Positions 1-11,484 of a stretch of 64,000 nucleotides of DNA are shown here, in pieces. Under the pieces are notes generated by a model, which did not search any database, was not told the DNA's origin, and saw nothing but the letters and a program-made list of their open reading frames with translations. The position numbers and the translations under genes were made by a program. This DNA comes from Adiantum capillus-veneris (taxonomy: Eukaryota; Streptophyta; Polypodiopsida; Polypodiales; Pteridaceae). The stretch spans positions 2,462,501 to 2,526,500 of the forward strand of contig CM043954.1 of the NCBI GenBank assembly GCA_014529385.2, written 5' to 3'. Each line of letters starts with the position of its first letter. Positions within the stretch are counted from its first letter, which is position 1.

Positions 1-280
1 CTTTCTCTTTTCCCCCTTCTTCTCTTTGCTCTATTCTAGCTGTGTGGTGTCGGTGTTCGAGATGTGTATGCCTCCCCGGTCCTCTGTGTGTGTGAAAGAG
101 AAAGAGAGAGTGGTGTGTGCTACGGTATGATCATAAATGGGAAAAATTGGTGTGGATTGCTGTCGATTGTGTGAGTTTTGAAGGTGCACTCTAGTTGATT
201 GGGGTGTAGTGATTATCCTAATCTATAGAGAGAAAAATTCTTGGGTATTGGGTGTGTTCCCCTTTCTCACTATCCATGTT
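1..280 (+). repeat. LTR-like end of an old retroelement (E1)
   Basis: Non-coding DNA just before a gag-like frame. About 100-230 is matched, in inverted orientation and with point differences, by about 25800-25940, which shows it is a dispersed repeat. It runs to ...CTATCCA near 276, followed by TGTTTTGGGGCCCCCACGG, which sits where a primer-binding site would be expected. The tRNA assignment is not clear. The left end lies outside the window. Confidence 0.5.
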
Positions 281-372
281 TTGGGGCCCCCACGGAGGAG
301 CACTGATGCTCCAATTTGAAGATTAAAGCGGTGTTTGAAAGCTAACAAGCAGTTGGTCAAAATTTTTGAAGG

Positions 373-2550
373 TTGTGTTTGAAGATAGCAGATATGATGA
401 AGCCAGGTTTTAGCCCCATATTCACAGGTGTTGCAGACCCTGAAGATTGGTTATCAAATTTTGAAATGTGGATGCTTTGGATGCATATGTTGACAGATGC
501 AGAAAAGCTGTTGATGGTGCCGCTGCTCATGCACGGACGTGCAAAGATTTGGTACAATGATTTGAAGAATGATGGTCAAAGTTCATGGCAGGAATTGCAA
601 AAGCAATTTCTGGAGCAATTTCAAGAATTGATCACCCCTGCAGAGGCTAGTGCAAAGATGAAAGCAGTGTGATGTAAGTAAAGATTTTGTTGTTTTATTT
701 GAGCACTTTGAATGCTACTAGAAGCAGTTAGAGATTTCCACTTGAGGTGAAAGGCAATCAAATTTTGAAGCTGTCAAAGTTTCTTGAGTGCTTGCATCTG
801 AGGATCTGAGATAAGGTGGAAGACGGTGCTGATACCTATGAAGACATGGTGTAAATGGCCAAGGTGAAGAGCAGAAAGGTGAAGCAAAAGATGGAGCTGG
901 GCTTGTTGAAGTCGACAGATTACTTGCAAAGCTAGCAGAGTATTCTATGGTTCAACCAAAGGCCGTGCCGGTTGTGCAAAGTGTAAAGCCTGTTGAGATA
1001 AGCCCCTTGTTGAAGTGAGCTAGTATATCAAAGAGGTAGTAGGTGTCGGGTTTCTAGAGCGGATTAAAAATGTAGAGTTTGTTCTTGTGGAAAACTTGTA
1101 TGAGAAGATAGCATATTGTAATCAAGTTACAAAAACCAAGGGTTCATAAGGGGATGAAGAAAGTGAGCAAAGCCTAGACGATGGTCAAGCTTTTGTGGAG
1201 CAGCAAGTGGTTGAAGATGCTGATACCGAGTCAATGTATGATGTTGATGAATATGGAGAGGACAATTCCAATTTGTAGGAGACAAGCGAGGAAGATGGAC
1301 CGGATGAGCCCACACCCTATGGCAAGGAGATTGAATTTGATGAGTCAGTGATGGTAAAGGTAAAGATTCCTTCTTGTTTAGCTACTGAAGTGGTCATAGC
1401 CAATGTGGAAGAAGAACAAGTTGAAGTGCTAAAGAGAATGAGAGAGGATGTACGATCAAAGGGAGCATGCAATGCTCTATTGGTGGCCATGCTAATGAAG
1501 GTAGCATTGGAAATTTTTGTGGCAGTACAATTTGTTCAAAGCTCTATAAAATAGGATAAATTAAAGTCTATGGATAGCCAAGCTGGCCTATCAAGTCGAC
1601 AGGAGGATGATGATGAAGCAAAAATTGAGGGGGTTGGGTGTATTTCTGAAGCTCATGATGTGATGGATGTTGACCAAAGAGAAGAGCAGTTGGAGGTGCC
1701 TATGGATTTCCATGATGATAGTATGGACACAGGCCTTTTGGATCAGGTATGCTGTAAAACTGAAGCTAATTGGGGCTTTGATGATGCCGAGGATGCCAAT
1801 GATGAAGAGTTGAAAGTGCTTGTGGATAAAGTTTTGACCAGTGTATAGGTGATGCAAGGGTTAGTCCCCCTATAGGTGGAGAGTCCAGTGCATTAAACAT
1901 GTTCTATGGAGAAGAAAAGAGATGTCAAGGGTGAGTCCAATCTGTCAATAGAGGTGTGCAATACATGGTTGAAATATATGTTGGTGGTAAGTGGAACAAT
2001 GAGGTATGTTATCAGCCTGATACAGAGTTCCATTGAGAGAAGCTCAGCTTTACATGGCTGGGAGGGAGGGTCATAATTGTTGGTTGGTACAAATGGTGTG
2101 ATTGCAGGGCCAAATGCATTGGTTGGTTCCAGTGATATGTTTATGAGGCCAAGTGTGTTGAAGATGAGGCAAGTAAATGTGTAGAGAAATGCTAAGGTGC
2201 TTTGGGCATATTGTGTGCATGGATGGTTGCAGACATGGTTGAAACACTTTTGGAGGGTGCTGCAGATGGATGGAGGAAATCGTTGCAAGGTTTTTTATCC
2301 AGGCAAGATCTGTGTGATGCAAGGGGTGGGGGAACCTACTTGAGGTCTGGTAGTAGTTGGCAAGAGTAGGGTCTTGTACATATGTAGGTTTTTCGTGGTT
2401 TGCTCACAGTTTTGGATAGTACTTGCCAATTTTTGCAGTTGGTAGAAGCCTATAAATTTATTTTTTGTTGAACATGAATGTTCAACAAGGGGGTTGGGCA
2501 ATGATCGTGAAGCCAAAGTGTGTCGACCCTAGAAGAGGGCACATGCAATG
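373..2550 (+). pseudogene. Decayed gag polyprotein of element E1
   Basis: The first 99 codons (373-672) look like a retrotransposon capsid (Retrotrans_gag): an FTGVADPEDWLSNFE start, a middle segment ending in KIWYNDL, and WQELQKQFLEQF. After a stop at 670 the frame breaks up. Parts of the same forward frame stay open at 1348-1554 and 1570-1848, interrupted by TAG or TAA, and they encode a strikingly acidic segment rich in Glu/Asp (for example EEDGPDEPTP and FDDAEDANDEE). No protease, reverse transcriptase or integrase was recognised before gene A begins on the other strand. This is a non-functional relic; the capsid call is firm, the acidic tail is only described. Confidence 0.6.
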
Positions 2551-2581
2551 ATGTGTATGCTTATCGATGCATGGCAGAGGG

Positions 2582-5500
2582 CTAGAGCAGATGGGAAGAG
2601 CCTGGAAAGGCAAGTGGTAGCAAAAATGTATGCTTTATGTGGTTTAAAGGCCAAGAGGGTTCAAAATTGGTCCAAGCAGGGTGACAAGTGAAGAGTGTTC
2701 CAGCTTCTCTCTCAATGAAGACCTTCTCAGCCATGCCTCTGGTATCCTCAACAGTGGCATCTGTACCCATAGGCACAACTGCATCAAGCAGGGCATCCAT
2801 GACAGCATGAACAATACTTTCTGTTCCACCATCATTAACATTGCCATCTGCAGTAGCATCTGTGCTAGCATCAACTTCCATAGCATCCACAATGTCATTT
2901 GTGCAGGCATCAACTACCGTAGCATCAGCAATGGCATCTTTACAGGCATCAACTGTGGTAGCATCATCAATGGCATCTGTGCAAGATTCAACAGTGGCAT
3001 CTGTACCCATAGCCACAACTGCATCAAGAAGGGCATCTATGACAACATGAACAATACTTTCTGTTCCACCATCATTAACATTGCCATCAGCAACAGCATC
3101 TGTGCTAGCATCAACTTCCATAGCATCCACAATGTCATTTGTGCAGGCATCAACTACCGTAGCATCAACAATGGCATCTGTGCAGGCATCAACTATGGTA
3201 GCATCATCAATGGCATCTGTGCCAGATTCAACAGTGGCATCTATACCCATAGCCACAACTGCATCAAGAAGGGCATCTATGACAGCATGAACAATACTTT
3301 CTGCTCCACCATCATTAACATTGCCATCAGCAGCAGAATCTATGCGACTTCCATGGCATCACAATGTCATTTGTGCATGCATCAACTAGCATAGCATCAG
3401 CAATGGCATCTATGCAGGCATCAACTACCATAGCATCATCAATGGTATCTGTGCCAGATTCAACTGTGGTGGGGGGTCGGTAATGTACCCTTTTCAAGTT
3501 TAGCACGGTCAACATCTGTATGCACAACCTGCACATCAACTGCACTAGGCACATTTGGAGAAAATTCAGCAGTACTAGTAGGTGTGCAGGGATCAACTGT
3601 ATCCAAAGACTCTTTTTTTTTGCCTGTAACCCCCCTGGAAGCTGTAGCACCCCCTCTTGGATTCTTCACAGGATCAGACTGAGCCAGTGAACCTACAGAC
3701 CCCTCAACTGTATCAAAAGACACTTTTTTTTTGCCTGTAACCCCCCTGGAAGCTGTAGCACCCCTTCTTGGATTCTTAACAGGATAAGACTGAGCCATTG
3801 AACCTACAGACCCCTCATCTAAAAACCCTGAAGAGCGAGTGTGTCTCATGCAAGTTCCTCTTTTTTCAGCTTCTTGATTATCTACGACAAGAGACAGTAG
3901 AAACATATTACTAAACATGTATAGAAAATAAATCAAATAGTTTGCAACTACTCGATGCAAAGAATTAAGAGACATGTCACTAACAAATTCCAACACTTGA
4001 TTCATCAATGAGCATGGATACAATAGGGGTGCAATGGATTGCACATGCCTTCTAAAGACATCTTCTAATTTCATGAAGTTACAACAAAAACACACTCAGC
4101 TCTTTGTATTTAGTTTCTTTCTCTTCCTAAATGAATCAAGAGGTATATCCATTGTGGGACTTCCACCTAAGTTCTTGGGAGTCGATTTCTTGCGCTTTGG
4201 TGTTGGCTTCTTCCCCGCTGGAGGGGGTGTTGCTTTCACCGCATCTGCAACTGCCTCATCTGATGCTTCATCTCTAGTGTCCACACTTGGTGATGCTTTG
4301 GCACAAAACGGAGAACGCAACAACCTTCTTGGAGTTAGTTGTTGCCTAGGTGATTTGACTGCAGAAGACTTTGCCATCAAGATGTCTTCAACTACTCCAC
4401 GTACTGCATCCCCGACGGCAGACTCCGCTTCAAGGGCTGCTCGCTGCATCCCTCGGGTAGACTCCGCTTCAAGGCCTGGCTGCATCCCTGGGGTAATCAG
4501 GCCATTCTTCCTTGTGGAATGCATCTTCTTGTTGGAGCAAGCATGCGATGATTGTTCTACAAAGCAAGCTATTTACAAAGTCTCACTTGGAGTATCCCAA
4601 AATACACACATAAATACTGATTTTGGTACCTACCAGCGGCCTGCGTAGAGACTCTCTCTGTTTTTCTCCTCAATGATTCTTGTATACAGGTCTCTGCTGC
4701 GATGTCTGTACCTGCAAATGATTTCATTCAATGCAAGAATTTAAACTACCAATGGAAAGTGGGCCTGCAATAGTAGTAGTAAATAATTGACACAGTGACT
4801 ACCTGCACTTGATTCTTTCATCTCACTCTTCACCTTTAGACCAATCATATGCTTAGCTCTAGGGGGAACAGACATGTTGCAATCTAGTGCAACAAAATAG
4901 CCATAGTACCTACATCCATGCGTGAAGCATAGCATATGGTACACATGGGTGCAAGGTAGGGAGAATACATCCAAGCTTCTGGCATCGAACGGATATCCAC
5001 ATCCTACACAATGGTAGAACCCATTAAGTGCCACCTCGCTAATGCTCTGCTTAAAATCCATAGGAGGAAAAGGCCTCATCAAACTGGCTCCCACGTTATG
5101 TGAAGTCCTCTCCATGGTAACACAAAATTTAAAGTGCTCTGATTCCTGTGCTATGTTGGTCTCTACTTCTGCAAGTAGTTCCTGTGAAACAAAGAAGACA
5201 ACACATCTAATTTAAGTCTCAATAACCCAACAAAAGCAGATTGCTGAAAAGAATATGCAGTGTGAATCTTATCTCTTTATTTGCAATACCACATATAAGA
5301 CAAGCACGTACTCTATATGCTATAAACACAAGCTTGATGTGGTATATGATATGCATTGTGCTATATAGCACATAGAACGGTCCAAGTATAATGTGCTATA
5401 AGTGCTACATAGAGTATGCACTGTAGATCATAGCAGAGAGACTTTTTAAAATACAAAATATAGCCCAAACATTTTCTCTATATGCTATATAGCACAAGCT

Positions 5501-7085
5501 TGTTGGGTATATGATATGCAGTGGGCTATATGAGACATAGCACATAGCATATAGCACAAATATTGTGCTATGTAGCACATATCACAATTAGAGATGTGCT
5601 ATGTAGCACATAGCAAAAATAGAGATTGTGCTATATAGCACAATTCACTATTCCACACACTCCAGGGCTATATTGTGAACATATAACACACAAAATATGC
5701 TATTTAGCACATAGCACATAAAAATATTGTGCTATGTATCACATATCAATATTTAACACACACTTCAGGGCTATACTGTGAGCATATAGCATACAGGTAT
5801 GCTATATAGCACATATTACACATGTCCATTGTGCTATGTATCACATAGCACATAACCACACAGAGCACATAGCATAGAATCACACACATTCCAAATAGAT
5901 GAGGGTACTATTGTGAACATGCTGCACCTAGATTGAACTATAAAACACATAGCACATAACCACACATAGCATATAACCACCCACTCCATGAAGATGATGG
6001 CTATGTTGTGACCATATAGCACATAGCACATAGCATATAACCACCCACTCCATGAAGATGATGGCTATGTTGTGACCATATAGCACATATGTTGTGCTAT
6101 ATAGCACATAGCAGAAATAGAATATGCTCATACAGTACATAACCATACAATCCATAACACTATAACCACATAACCACATGGAAGTGAACCACATACTCCA
6201 AAACAAAGTGAAGCGCATGTAGGAGGGTATGCACCTTTGCTTTAGCCACATTGGCTTCTAATTCAGCAATGTTCTCTCTAGTAGTACTCGAGAACTGTCC
6301 AATCAAATCAATCAGGCATTGTCGAGCTACAGGGTCTTGCACGCAATCAATCTCCGTTCTCAACTTTATGGCCAAAGTGTTTGAGCTTTGAGCACCCTCA
6401 GCCCTATGCAATTCTCTGACTTGATCCTCTACCTGCTTCTTTGCACCCTCAAGTCTTAACTTATAGTCTTGCAATCTGCCCTCTACAATATTCTTGATTT
6501 CTGCAAGTTCCCTGCTATCCTCCTCTGCCAATTGTACCAGGCATCCTCCTATAGGCACGCTTGACAATGGTACAGACGTACCTTCTGTTTTCAATGATGA
6601 TCTGGTAGAGGCAGCTCTTCCAACCTCTTGATCTTGTTTTGCAATTTGTGTCTTTCTTCTGAGGCTCTCATTGCCCTCTCTGCAAAGATAGCCCAAGAAA
6701 TTTGATGTTTGCCAGATTCACTGCAGTTTTCCAATGCAAAGGCCTTTGCAAATTGAGTCCCTACTTCATACATGAAGGGAACCTCTTGGTAGACATCCCA
6801 GTGTCTCCACACAAGATTTTGTAAGAACTCCAACCGAGCATGGTATGCCTTCACTTTCTTCTGGCTACCCGGAACAGGCTTTGGGCATATAAAGACAGCT
6901 TCCCAGTCCTCCTCAGAGATTTCATTGTTTCCTGTCAAGCTACGCCGATCAACTACCTCCAATGGCAATCCACGCTCCATATGAAATTCCTCGGCAAGAC
7001 GACAAAACTTCGTATGCAGAGGTGGTTCGATGTTCCTAACTAGATTGCTGCTTGCTTGAATCGGATACTTTGAAGAAGGTGCCAT
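2582..7085 (-). CDS. Gene A: multi-exon coiled-coil / RING-H2-like protein, function unknown
   Basis: I do not recognise the family. It starts at ATG 7085 (MAPSSKYPIQ). Exon 1 runs 7085 to about 6590 and encodes a novel N-terminal region. Exon 2 (about 6590-6235) is Glu/Lys-rich coiled coil. Further exons set by GT/AG and frame: 5181-4803, 4711-4634, 4556-4167 and 3881-3460; codon phases agree across each of these junctions, and the coiled coil continues over the 6235/5181 join. Exon 3 carries a zinc site C-x2-C-x15-C-x-H-x2-H-x2-C-x4-C-x10-C, close to RING-H2 except that the last pair is widely spaced. Exon 5 has a Pro/Lys-rich basic stretch (KPTPKRKKSTPK), a likely nuclear signal. The C-terminus holds 37-residue and 80-residue repeats (separate entries). 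The exon 1/2 junction is not resolved: exon 1 ends at TGA 6591 and the coiled coil continues in another frame, so either a frameshift or a missed intron exists. If the 4166-3882 intron is not spliced, the frame stops at TGA 4096. It could be a host gene or a transposon-carried gene. Confidence 0.5.
2741..3475. repeat. 240-bp tandem minisatellite, three units
   Basis: The decamer ACAGTGGCAT recurs at 2751, 2991 and 3231, exactly 240 bp apart. A third, slightly shortened unit ends near 3470. Each unit is itself built of roughly 36-bp sub-repeats (GCATCAACTA..GTAGCATC). 240 is a multiple of three, so the array stays open on the minus strand (a D/A/V/T-rich 80-residue repeat with VDACTDAI-type 12-residue modules) and also on the plus strand (2681-3394). 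The minus strand is the likelier coding sense because it continues gene A's direction. Confidence 0.85.
3617..3838 (-). repeat. Two 111-bp direct repeats within gene A's 3' part
   Basis: GCCTGTAACCCCCCTGG occurs at 3622 and 3733, 111 bp apart. On the minus strand each copy encodes 37 residues: GSVGS(M/L)AQS, then PVKNPR, then GATASRGVTGKKK. The copies differ at a few positions only (Y/D, R/G, V/E, F/L), so the duplication is recent or under constraint. The basic GKKK motif could be a DNA- or nuclear-targeting signal; that is inference. Confidence 0.8.
5290..6170. repeat. AT-rich palindromic motif array in gene A's largest intron
   Basis: The 6234-5182 intron is filled with variants of GTGCTATATAGCAC, a perfect 14-bp palindrome seen for example at 5628-5641 and 6093-6108, plus TAGCACATAGCACATA runs. 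A 64-bp direct repeat (CCACCCACTCCATGAAGATG) occurs at 5977 and 6041. The array is non-coding; the short open frames across it are chance products of the repeat. Confidence 0.75.
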
Positions 7086-7802
7086 GATGTAGTCTCAAGT
7101 GATATAACTCCACATCATCCAATGAAATCATGAGATGTGGTGTGCCCTCGCTTATCATCCCTGCTAAAAAGAAACACGAACCTCATGGGCCTGCTCTTGT
7201 AAGCAGGGCATTCAAGGTGATGTGCTATGGGATTTGCCCCAAGATTGCATGCAGCTTGTGGACTAGCAAATTACCTCGGGATTCTATGTCCTCTCATGCA
7301 ACCAGCAGCAGCATTAGGTTTTGCTCACCTCTTGTTGCAAATGAGCAAGGTGTGGCACTCATGCAACTCCAAATGCACCTTCATGTACCTAAATGATCCC
7401 AGGTGGGGTGCGCGTGCTCAAGCAGTAGAGAGTGTACATGTTCAATGGGAGAGACATACCTCGAAGAGAAGAGGGCGGTTACTGCAATCATCCTTGAAGC
7501 AGCTAAGCTTGCACAGTAGAAGCTCTAAGAACAGTAGACCTTGAGCACGCGCGCGAGAGAGAAGAAGAAGAAAGAGAGAGGCGGGGGGTCGGGGGGGGGG
7601 GGGGGGGGGGGGGGAAACTGCCAACTACTCATGAAACAAAGTGGGTGTGTGAAGGCTGAATTTTTCAGTATAACATTTTTTAGAATATAAATTTGGACGT
7701 CTGAAATATGGCACTAGTGACCACACCCCCAATGTCATGCTATGCTATTTAATTATATCACATATATAGATTTCCACCTATTCATGCTTTCACCCAGAAA
7801 GA
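7086..7802. other. Intergenic DNA upstream of gene A with a poly-G tract
   Basis: No credible gene. It contains a purine-rich stretch (7555-7590, GA-rich) leading into a run of about 24 G near 7590-7614. The DNA just upstream of ATG 7085 is where gene A's promoter would be expected, but no convincing TATA box was identified. Confidence 0.6.
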
Positions 7803-8046
7803 AATTGCACAAATGAGAGAATGAGTGAATTTTAGGTTTAGTGGACTTTTATATGAGCTTGCCCCATTCACACTTGAGCGCCCATGCTTAGCCAACTAAT
7901 CCCTTGAATGTTCCAATTAGAGTGCCCTCTCATTGGCGATCACTCTTACCCTTTTCCTATTGGACCGACAAGCCCGGTACCTGACTCTACCAAATAAATT
8001 ATACGGCGTCCATCTTAGGTGATAGGAATGTGCGTGAGGGTTAACA
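7803..8046 (-). repeat. Truncated 3' LTR of G1
   Basis: About 240 bp match 14843-15087 closely (shared GAAATTGCACAAATGAGAGA on one side and GAGGGTTAACA on the other). Read on the minus strand it begins TGTTAACCCTCA at 8046, like the 5' LTR at 15087. Homology stops near 7803, so roughly 320 bp of the LTR's downstream part, including its CA end, have been lost. Confidence 0.85.
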
Positions 8047-8085
8047 TGTCCCCCTTCTTGATGTAGATTTCGTCCTCAGAAGCTA
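8047..8085 (-). pseudogene. Pol C-terminal remnant and polypurine tract of G1
   Basis: Directly inside the 3' LTR the minus strand reads AAGAAGGGGGACA, a typical polypurine tract that primes plus-strand DNA synthesis. The overlapping frame gives SEDEIYIKKGD, which resembles the acidic end of Ty3-type pol proteins. It suggests that the parent element had a pol gene that was deleted from this copy. Confidence 0.6.
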
Positions 8086-9740
8086 TTGAGTTGAAGCTTG
8101 TTCGTTGAGGTGGAAGAGCATTTGAGATGAATGTCCTTAACCTTCTTCAGACACCGCAAAATCAAACAACATCGGCATAGTAATTGCATTCTCATATACA
8201 ATCAAAAAGCATATGCAATTGTAGGCAGAAAAATTGATTGGTAACAGAATTCTAAACCATTTGTGAGCAATAAACCTTAGATTGCAATATAATCAAACGC
8301 ATAAACAATTGTAAAGGTAAAAAATTAAACAAGGCTGGGGTCGCTAATTTAACGGTTGAAAGGCACTAAAGATTGACTATTAATACCATGGGCAAGCTTC
8401 TCAATTTTCTCTGGTCAATTAAGTTGTTTAATCGCGAGAGCCAAGTATTTCATGTCCAAGGGCTGACTAGAGGCTATACCTACAAGACCTTGTAGTTAAG
8501 CTACGATAAAAGGAATTTCTCATGAAATCATCGCCTGACTGATTACCTTTTCTTTGACCCCCCAAAGTCTTTTCACATTGTTTTAATTTTAATGTGTGTG
8601 CTTATTTTGTATGCCTTGGGTTTTTTGCTTTTCAAGGAAAAGCACCCACACTGGGAACCTCTAGGGCTCTAGTACCATAGGCGATACATGTGAGTGAAGT
8701 ACCCAATCAAGCTGAGATTTCTCTTCCAGCTTAAGATTTTACATTGTGGCACTTTGATTTTTTTTTTTTGGTTCGTTTTCAACATTTTAATTTTGTAACT
8801 TTGGGGGGTCATATAACATTATTACCCTCCCCAGGCTCATTACACTAGTAAACTCCCTTTATAATACTTAAGCTAAAGGTCAATAGGGACTAAGCCCACT
8901 AGAAAGCCCTAGTCCATCTCACACAATGCTGCCTAAATCGGATTAAGAACCTAAGGAACCATTGATTATTAAGAAGGCATTCCCATGGTATTAAGAGAAG
9001 ATCTCTAACACCTAGCTTGGTTAAACTAGCTTAGTTGGACTGCTTGATTTTTAAACCTAGACAAGTGATTATGACACAATTACATTGAATTTAATGTTTG
9101 ATACTAAGCAAATGCATTGAGTATTATGCTTCCAATCACAATTAAAGCAGACAAACATGGATGCAAAAAGATGAGTGGAAATGCTAATGGACAAGAAACA
9201 CATGTTTGTGTTGATGGTTGCGCTTAATTTGAAGTGTAAACGAGAGAAAGATTCCATGAACGTCCAAATCCTAACAACAGCACTTGCTTCTGTACACACT
9301 ATCAAACACAAACAATACCTCTAGGAGGAACATTAGTGAAAAAAAAGAACTTTGCTAATCACTCAACCCTAAAACAGAAATACTCGTACTAATCCTACCT
9401 ACCCTCCATCACTCGAGTGATGATGATCAAAGGTGTTTGATGACATAGGTTTCTGTTTCAGTGTGGCGGATGTGAATGTCTGCCCATGTGTGGCCGCCCT
9501 TGTGTAGACAAATCCCCTGATTTTTGGCCGTGAAAATTTTGGTTTCTGGCGAGTGATTTTTATTTCCAGTGAGTGATTTTCCTTCACGCACGATGGCTTC
9601 TCCTCATAATGGGGACCTTACAAATGTGCACTTTTACCACATAAAATTACAAGGGGTGAATCAGGCTCCATACTTAACACTCCATCCATCTGTGCAAATT
9701 GCGGTAGCCCAAACTTTAGTTCTCCATTGAGGAAGGCTCG
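8086..9740. other. Non-coding interior of G1 with an inserted LTR fragment
   Basis: No protein domain was recognised. About 9450-9679 is a diverged piece of the same LTR family as the copia element at 31.2-36.4 kb. Read on the minus strand it starts TGTTAAGTATGGAGCC at 9679 (the copia 5' LTR starts TGTCAAGTATGGAGCC at 36356) and shares CCAAAATTTTCACGGCC and GGGCGGCCACACATGG. It has internal deletions and its far end was not found. Confidence 0.6.
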
Positions 9741-9746
9741 AAGAGC

Positions 9747-11245
9747 TCAGACTAGCTCAGGGTCTTTATATAGTTTGGACATGATGGTGGTTCTAACTTC
9801 TGAAGACATGAAATCCATCAAGTTGGAAATGTTTAACGGCACCTTTTGGACTTCAGTCCCTGGACGTGGGGAAGATGGGATCTCCATTTCTTCGATAGGA
9901 TCAGGTAGTCCCTTTGTAAACATTCTTTCCATCAAGAAATGTGTATGCCCACTTTCCCATGACTTTAAGTGACTTTCTTCTTGGATGACACTAGGTATGG
10001 CTAAGGGTCTATGGACTTGGTGAGGTTGTTGTTGCGGTAGGGAACACGATGTCTATAATCTAGGTCTACCTAGGTGTTGGTTCTAGATCCCTTTGGGTAT
10101 CTTCTACCAAACTCCTAAATTGCTTGACTCGCTTAATCTCCTCTATAGGGTTTGGATAAGTTCCTATCTTCTTCTTGGATCCTGGCCATTGTGGCTCATG
10201 AAGATCTTCCTTGTTGGTTTCTATCTTAGTGGTCGTTTTGGTCTCCATGGTTTCACCTGAATCAGAATCCTCTTCAGCGTCGTTCATATATACGGGGTCA
10301 TCACCAGTCCTTATGTTGCTCTTTGAACTGGGGTCTGACTTCGCTGCTTTTTGCAATCTCTTCTTTTTCTAAGATTGGGCAATTGATATCGTGTCTCTTT
10401 CCTCAAGAATATAGTTTTGTTTTTGGAGCATCGATAGTGTAAGTACGTTTATTGGTACTACATGTGTACTTTTGTGATGGATCCTTGGTAACTTCAATCA
10501 AGTTTAATGGCGTGATCTTCGGTGCATTTGGATTATTTGGACATTGGGCAATCACATGATCTATGCCACATCGATTACACATGAATATCGGCATTGTAGA
10601 CGTGCTCGCTTGATTGGTTTGCATTCGTTTGGCGTTCTTTTGTAGCCTAATAGGACACTCAGCTACACGATGTGGACCTCCACACTCATAGCATTGAAGA
10701 GGTGGTCTCTTAGCAGTGTAATTGATATTTTGGCCTCTTACAGCAAGAGTAGCTACTTGATAGACAGGTTTGAATTGTCCCCAATAGTCCTCCATGTAGT
10801 ATTGTGGAATTACTTCAAGCACATCAATCCCATAGGCAATAATAGGATCTATATCTTCCTCATAAACTTCCAAACAAGCAATAGATCACTCACAACCTAC
10901 TTGATTCACAGAAGTGATTCTTGGATGTGGTGGTTGCGGTCCTAGCACTGGAGGTGGTAACGGTGTTGTTTGAACAACATTTTGGGCCCTAGGGACCATG
11001 TGTTGTGATGTTTGTTCAAGAGGTGTGGCCGGCATCAATGCAGGCACTCGAGGTGTGTTTGTCCATGCTAAGGTTGGTCTATTGGCCATTGCGTGCTTAA
11101 ATACTATGCAATGCTTAACTTGATGACCACATCTTCCACAGGCATTGCGGTTCCCATTGAATTTTACTCTAAAAGTAGGGTATTCACTGGTACTATGCAG
11201 TCCATAGCATACTGAGCACCATTGTTGCTCCCTTCTTGGATACAT
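9747..11245 (-). pseudogene. G1 zinc-knuckle (nucleocapsid) region, broken
   Basis: Several adjacent frames (11245-10886, 10873-10403, 10356-10066, 9935-9747) together look like a nucleocapsid region. Four knuckle-like sites are visible: CSVCYGLH, CGRCGHQVKHC, CYECGGPHRVAEC and CNRCGIDHVIAQC. The last two fit C-x2-C-x3-H-x4-C, one residue shorter than the usual C-x2-C-x4-H-x4-C. The two downstream frames are charged and lack known domains. Small frameshifts separate the frames, so this copy does not encode one intact protein. Confidence 0.55.
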
Positions 11246-11484
11246 ATGATTGTTTTGCGGAGCATGATTGTCTCTAAAACTCTCTTGAATAGCCTTGGTG
11301 AGATTTGCTTAAGTCATCTTAGATATTTTTGGCTCCTTAGCAATAGGCTTTAGGGTCATTGGCTGATGCTTGCGAGCTAATAGATTTAGGCTCAACAGAC
11401 ACTCTTTCTCCTTGAATCATTAAATTATCCTCCAATTGGATCGCATTGGTGGTGATGCTTCCCAAGTGGTGATACCTCTAATGA

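Noticed and set aside
2681-3394. 237-codon plus-strand frame
   Set aside because: It is the opposite-strand shadow of the 240-bp repeat; composition is Ser/Ile/Asn/Cys-rich from the repeat and it has no context of its own.
5834-6251. Tyr/Val/Cys-rich short proteins in the gene A intron
   Set aside because: Produced by the GTGCTATATAGCAC repeat array; no start context or known domain.
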